6,872 bases of DNA from Alphaproteobacteria bacterium (lineage in GTDB: Bacteria; Pseudomonadota; Alphaproteobacteria; Rickettsiales; JAFLCR01): contig JAFLCR010000126.1 of the NCBI GenBank assembly GCA_017302755.1, positions 1 to 6,872 on the forward strand. The letters are read 5' to 3'. A program made the position numbers and the translations under genes. The notes under the pieces were generated by a model that had not been told where the DNA came from, did not search any database, and saw only the letters and a program-made list of their open reading frames with translations. This document shows positions 5,279-6,872 of this stretch, one piece after another. Every line of letters starts with the position of its first letter. The stretch's first letter is position 1.

Positions 5279-5685
5279 ACTGAACGAAATGGCGACCCTT
5301 GCTTCATACACTCCGAACTGAGGCAATGGTAGAAATAATCCAACTTGCAGAGAAACTTGAGATGTTGCTGCTGGCTGCATGAACGGGATCAAAGCAGATA
5401 AGAGTCTGATGCTCGCCTGCCATGCATCTTCAATACGCTGTCTGCTGCACCCATCGCCGAGGCTTGCCAATTGCAGGACCGGAGTAAGCTAAACCTCTCC
5501 AGCTATCCTCTTGGCGATCGCATATTTCCAACAATACGGGGAGCAATATTCCGCTTTCTTGGAATCCATCTCACTGATGTTAATCAACTCTTTTAGCAAA
5601 AAACGCCTCCGCCTGCGTCTTGCCGTCATCCTGTCCCCAACTACGGTCATACCCATCCTCCAGATGCGAGATTGGCCACGCTGAG
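5279..5685. other. Gene-free, apparently decayed region
   Basis: No intact gene is recognised. A 64-codon stretch without stops runs from 5402 to the TAG at 5594-5596 but has no usual start codon or ribosome site, and its translation (including LGDRIFPTIRGAIFRFLGIH) matches nothing I know. The same frame then stays open for 84 codons through the terC remnant. A minus-strand frame at 5120-5470 mostly shadows the deformylase-like gene. The region may hold decayed sequence belonging to the terC duplication. Confidence 0.4.
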
Positions 5686-5851
5686 GGCTATCTTTACCAT
5701 CACGACCGGTCCCTACATCGCCTACACGAGCAACATCTTCGCCATTCTAGGTCTGCGCGCTCTATTTCGCCCTCGCGGCAGCGATACGCCGAGGCTGATC
5801 GCGGTTGGCATTGCCGTCTCCATGTACAAAACCAGGAAGATAACTTCTTAG
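5686..5851 (+). pseudogene. Remnant of a second terC gene
   Basis: Two blocks match the intact terC upstream. The first (about 5687-5795) corresponds to TerC residues 229-263, including IFTITTGPYIAYTSNIFAILGLRAL. The second (about 5795-5851) corresponds to the last 17 residues, ending KTRKITS and a TAG stop. I count about 12 mismatches plus a 2-nt deletion over the first 94 aligned bases, and 6 over the final 57, roughly 87-89% identity. Compared with terC, about 120 bp between the blocks are missing, and the N-terminal 228 codons are absent or unrecognisable. The 2-nt deletion shifts the frame before the junction, and the junction restores it. Most mismatches fall in third codon positions, so the copy diverged while still functional and decayed later. 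No start codon or ribosome site is present. Confidence 0.88.
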
Positions 5852-5869
5852 CCAGCTTTGCAGTTATTC

Positions 5870-5885
5870 GCCCAAAGATATGGGC
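5870..5885. terminator. Possible weak hairpin between convergent units
   Basis: GCCCA (5870-5874) and TGGGC (5881-5885) can form a 5-bp stem with a 6-base loop between the terC remnant and the end of the SirB2 gene. No T-run follows on either strand, so an intrinsic terminator is uncertain. Confidence 0.2.
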
Positions 5886-5888
5886 CGA

Positions 5889-6284
5889 TTAACCGGCGAA
5901 TACCCCCAACACATGATGCGCGCGCGCCACGCTGATAATATAGCCGTACAGCATGACGGCACCGATGGTGCAACCTATACGGATGCGACGCGTCTTCCCG
6001 TATTTAAGACCATAGCTTCCTAAGATGATATAGATAACCAACAGTGTCACTTTCATGGTGAGCCAGCCATCCACGAACGGGTATTGCCTGGTAATGGTCA
6101 TGAGCAGGAGCGCTGCTGCGAGCAACACCGTATCCACCGTATAGCTCGCATAGCGCGCCCAGGCCTGCATGGGCCAGCGCGCCCCAAATGCGTGGAGACC
6201 GATGGCGCGCAGCAGGAAAAAACCGCCGCTGATGAAAACGGCGCCGATGTGCACTATTCGAATGTAATGGTAGTATTCATTCAT
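5889..6284 (-). CDS. SirB2 family membrane protein
   Basis: A 131-residue protein with four hydrophobic segments, the length and layout of the SirB (SirB2) family. Family features visible are the N-terminal YYHYIRIVHIGAVFISGGFFLLRA. A YTVDTVLLAAALLLM helix follows, then a WLTMKVTLLVIYIILGSYGLKYGKTRRIR stretch carrying the basic loop after the third helix, and a last helix with GYIISVARAHH. SirB2 is named from a Salmonella locus that affects invasion gene expression, but the biochemical role of the family is unknown. The ATG at 6284 is the only usual start in this frame, as a TAA lies 4 codons upstream. AAGGA directly abuts the ATG, too close for efficient initiation. The ATG overlaps the stop of the upstream 46-codon frame as ATGA, which suggests translational coupling. 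Confidence 0.88.
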   Translation of the reverse strand: MNEYYHYIRIVHIGAVFISGGFFLLRAIGLHAFGARWPMQAWARYASYTVDTVLLAAALLLMTITRQYPFVDGWLTMKVTLLVIYIILGSYGLKYGKTRRIRIGCTIGAVMLYGYIISVARAHHVLGVFAG

Positions 6285-6421
6285 TCCTTGGGATTAGCAT
6301 ACATCTCAGCTTCGCGCTCTGCACGCTTCTTCTCACTCTCCGCAGCGCTCTGCAAGCCGACGCGTTTCCCGCTATAGCACTCTGCAACATGAAAAATGCC
6401 ATTTGCTTCCTTGATGTCTGA
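6281..6421 (-). other. 46-codon open frame between the TSUP and SirB2 genes, start unresolved
   Basis: Directly behind the TAG stop of the TSUP gene (6422-6424), the same frame stays open for 46 codons and ends in TGA at 6281-6283, overlapping the SirB2 ATG as ATGA. The translation (IKEANGIFHVAECYSGKRVG, then ESEKKRAEREAEMYANPKE) has the composition of a real helical protein. It lacks an ATG or GTG near its beginning. Only ATC, ATT or an internal TTG could start it; otherwise it would need stop readthrough. A competing frame from an ATG at about 6402, with AAGGA 5 bp upstream, encodes 42 residues (MAFFMLQSAIAGNASACRAL and on), but its arginine-rich rest looks less natural. Either could be a small gene; a sequence error or a decayed gene is also possible. 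Confidence 0.35.
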
Positions 6422-6872
6422 CTATCCCTCATTTAAAATCCGCAGCCCCAACTGACCCGCGACGAAAAGCACCAGAAGCGCCGTCAGCAAGGCAGCCATA
6501 CGGGGGGGCATAAATTTCAGCATCAGGAGATTTCCAGCCTGCCCGCCAAGCAAAGCCAGCAAGGGAAGATACCAGTATTCCGTCACCATCGATGAAAAAG
6601 CGTGTTTCTGCAACTGGCCCGCCAGCCCGGAGATGGAGTTCAGCAGAATGAACAAGGAAGATGCGCAGGCAATCTGCCTGGGAGAGCCAACGCGCAGGTT
6701 ATACAGCACCGGCGAGAGAAAAATGCCGCCGCCAATGCCCGTGACCCCTGAGAGAAACCCCAGAACGCCGCCGGTTGCCGTTCCCAGCCAGAGGGGCATT
6801 TTTTTGTATCTCCGCATATTCTCGTCATAGCTTCGGTGCTGAATGAGCAGACGGAGACCCGACACCAGCAGG
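6422..6872 (-). CDS. TSUP (TauE/SafE) family transporter, C-terminal part (runs off the right edge)
   Basis: About 150 codons are visible, in frame to the right edge, so the N-terminal half lies outside. The segment has the C-terminal repeat of TSUP-family membrane transporters: GGVLGFLSGVTGIGGGIFLSPVL (the family G-x-SG-x-x-GIGGG motif). Then come ACASSLFILLNSISGLAGQL and a final pair of helices with LLALLGGQAGNLLM and ALLTALLVLFVAGQLGLRIL. The preceding basic, polar linker (QHRSYDENMRRYKKMP) fits the loop between the two halves. Members move sulfite, sulfoacetate, taurine-derived or other small organosulfur anions across the inner membrane; the substrate cannot be read here. A GTG at 6865 is internal to the family and is not taken as the start. 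It lies upstream of the SirB2 gene on the same strand, probably in one operon. Confidence 0.87.
   Translation of the reverse strand, partial: LLVSGLRLLIQHRSYDENMRRYKKMPLWLGTATGGVLGFLSGVTGIGGGIFLSPVLYNLRVGSPRQIACASSLFILLNSISGLAGQLQKHAFSSMVTEYWYLPLLALLGGQAGNLLMLKFMPPRMAALLTALLVLFVAGQLGLRILNEG

Noticed and set aside
5120..5470. 116-codon minus-strand frame across the end of the deformylase-like gene
   Set aside because: The left half is antisense to that gene, and the rest matches no family. No convincing ribosome site was seen.
5620..5892. 90-codon plus-strand frame over the terC remnant
   Set aside because: It reads the remnant in the wrong frame; the terC-derived reading is one frame away and lacks a start.
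6084..6377. 97-codon plus-strand frame opposite the SirB2 gene
   Set aside because: It is antisense to a recognised membrane protein and has no family resemblance.

Overview
The window looks like chromosomal DNA from a moderately GC-rich Gram-negative bacterium. A proteobacterium is likely: the ExoD, KdpD-type sensor, TerC/Alx, Bax-inhibitor-1 and SirB2 families occur together there. The class cannot be fixed from the sequence alone, although the Bax-inhibitor-1 N-terminus has an alphaproteobacterial flavour. I see no tRNA, rRNA, CRISPR array, insertion sequence or phage gene.

Left block (1-2354, all minus strand, read right to left): a Bax-inhibitor-1/YccA-family membrane protein, a 72-residue basic protein, a possible 55-residue protein, an ExoD-family membrane protein, and the first 190 residues of a KdpD-like sensor histidine kinase that runs off the left edge. 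Gaps are under 30 bp or genes overlap, so this reads as one operon of mostly membrane or envelope functions. Two of the small genes have strong Shine-Dalgarno sequences.

Divergent control region (2355-2610): about 250 bp without a gene. It holds a nested palindrome just upstream of the Bax-inhibitor gene and GC-rich hairpins upstream of the plus-strand operon.

Central block (2611-4607, plus strand): three small uncharacterised proteins (52, 100 and 68 residues), a zf-TFIIB-type zinc-ribbon protein and a TerC/Alx-family membrane protein. They overlap or abut, including an ATGA junction, and form a compact operon. After a 130-bp gap comes a peptide-deformylase-like protein whose three active-site motifs are all altered, so it is probably not an ordinary deformylase.

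Decayed stretch (5279-5888): no intact gene is recognised. It contains a clear remnant of a second terC gene, about 87-89% identical to the intact one, with an internal deletion and a 2-nt frameshift. A second terC copy once lay here and has decayed.

Right block (5889-6872, minus strand): a TSUP (TauE/SafE-type) transporter running off the right edge, a possible 46-codon frame lying in frame behind its stop, and a SirB2-family membrane protein that overlaps that frame by ATGA.
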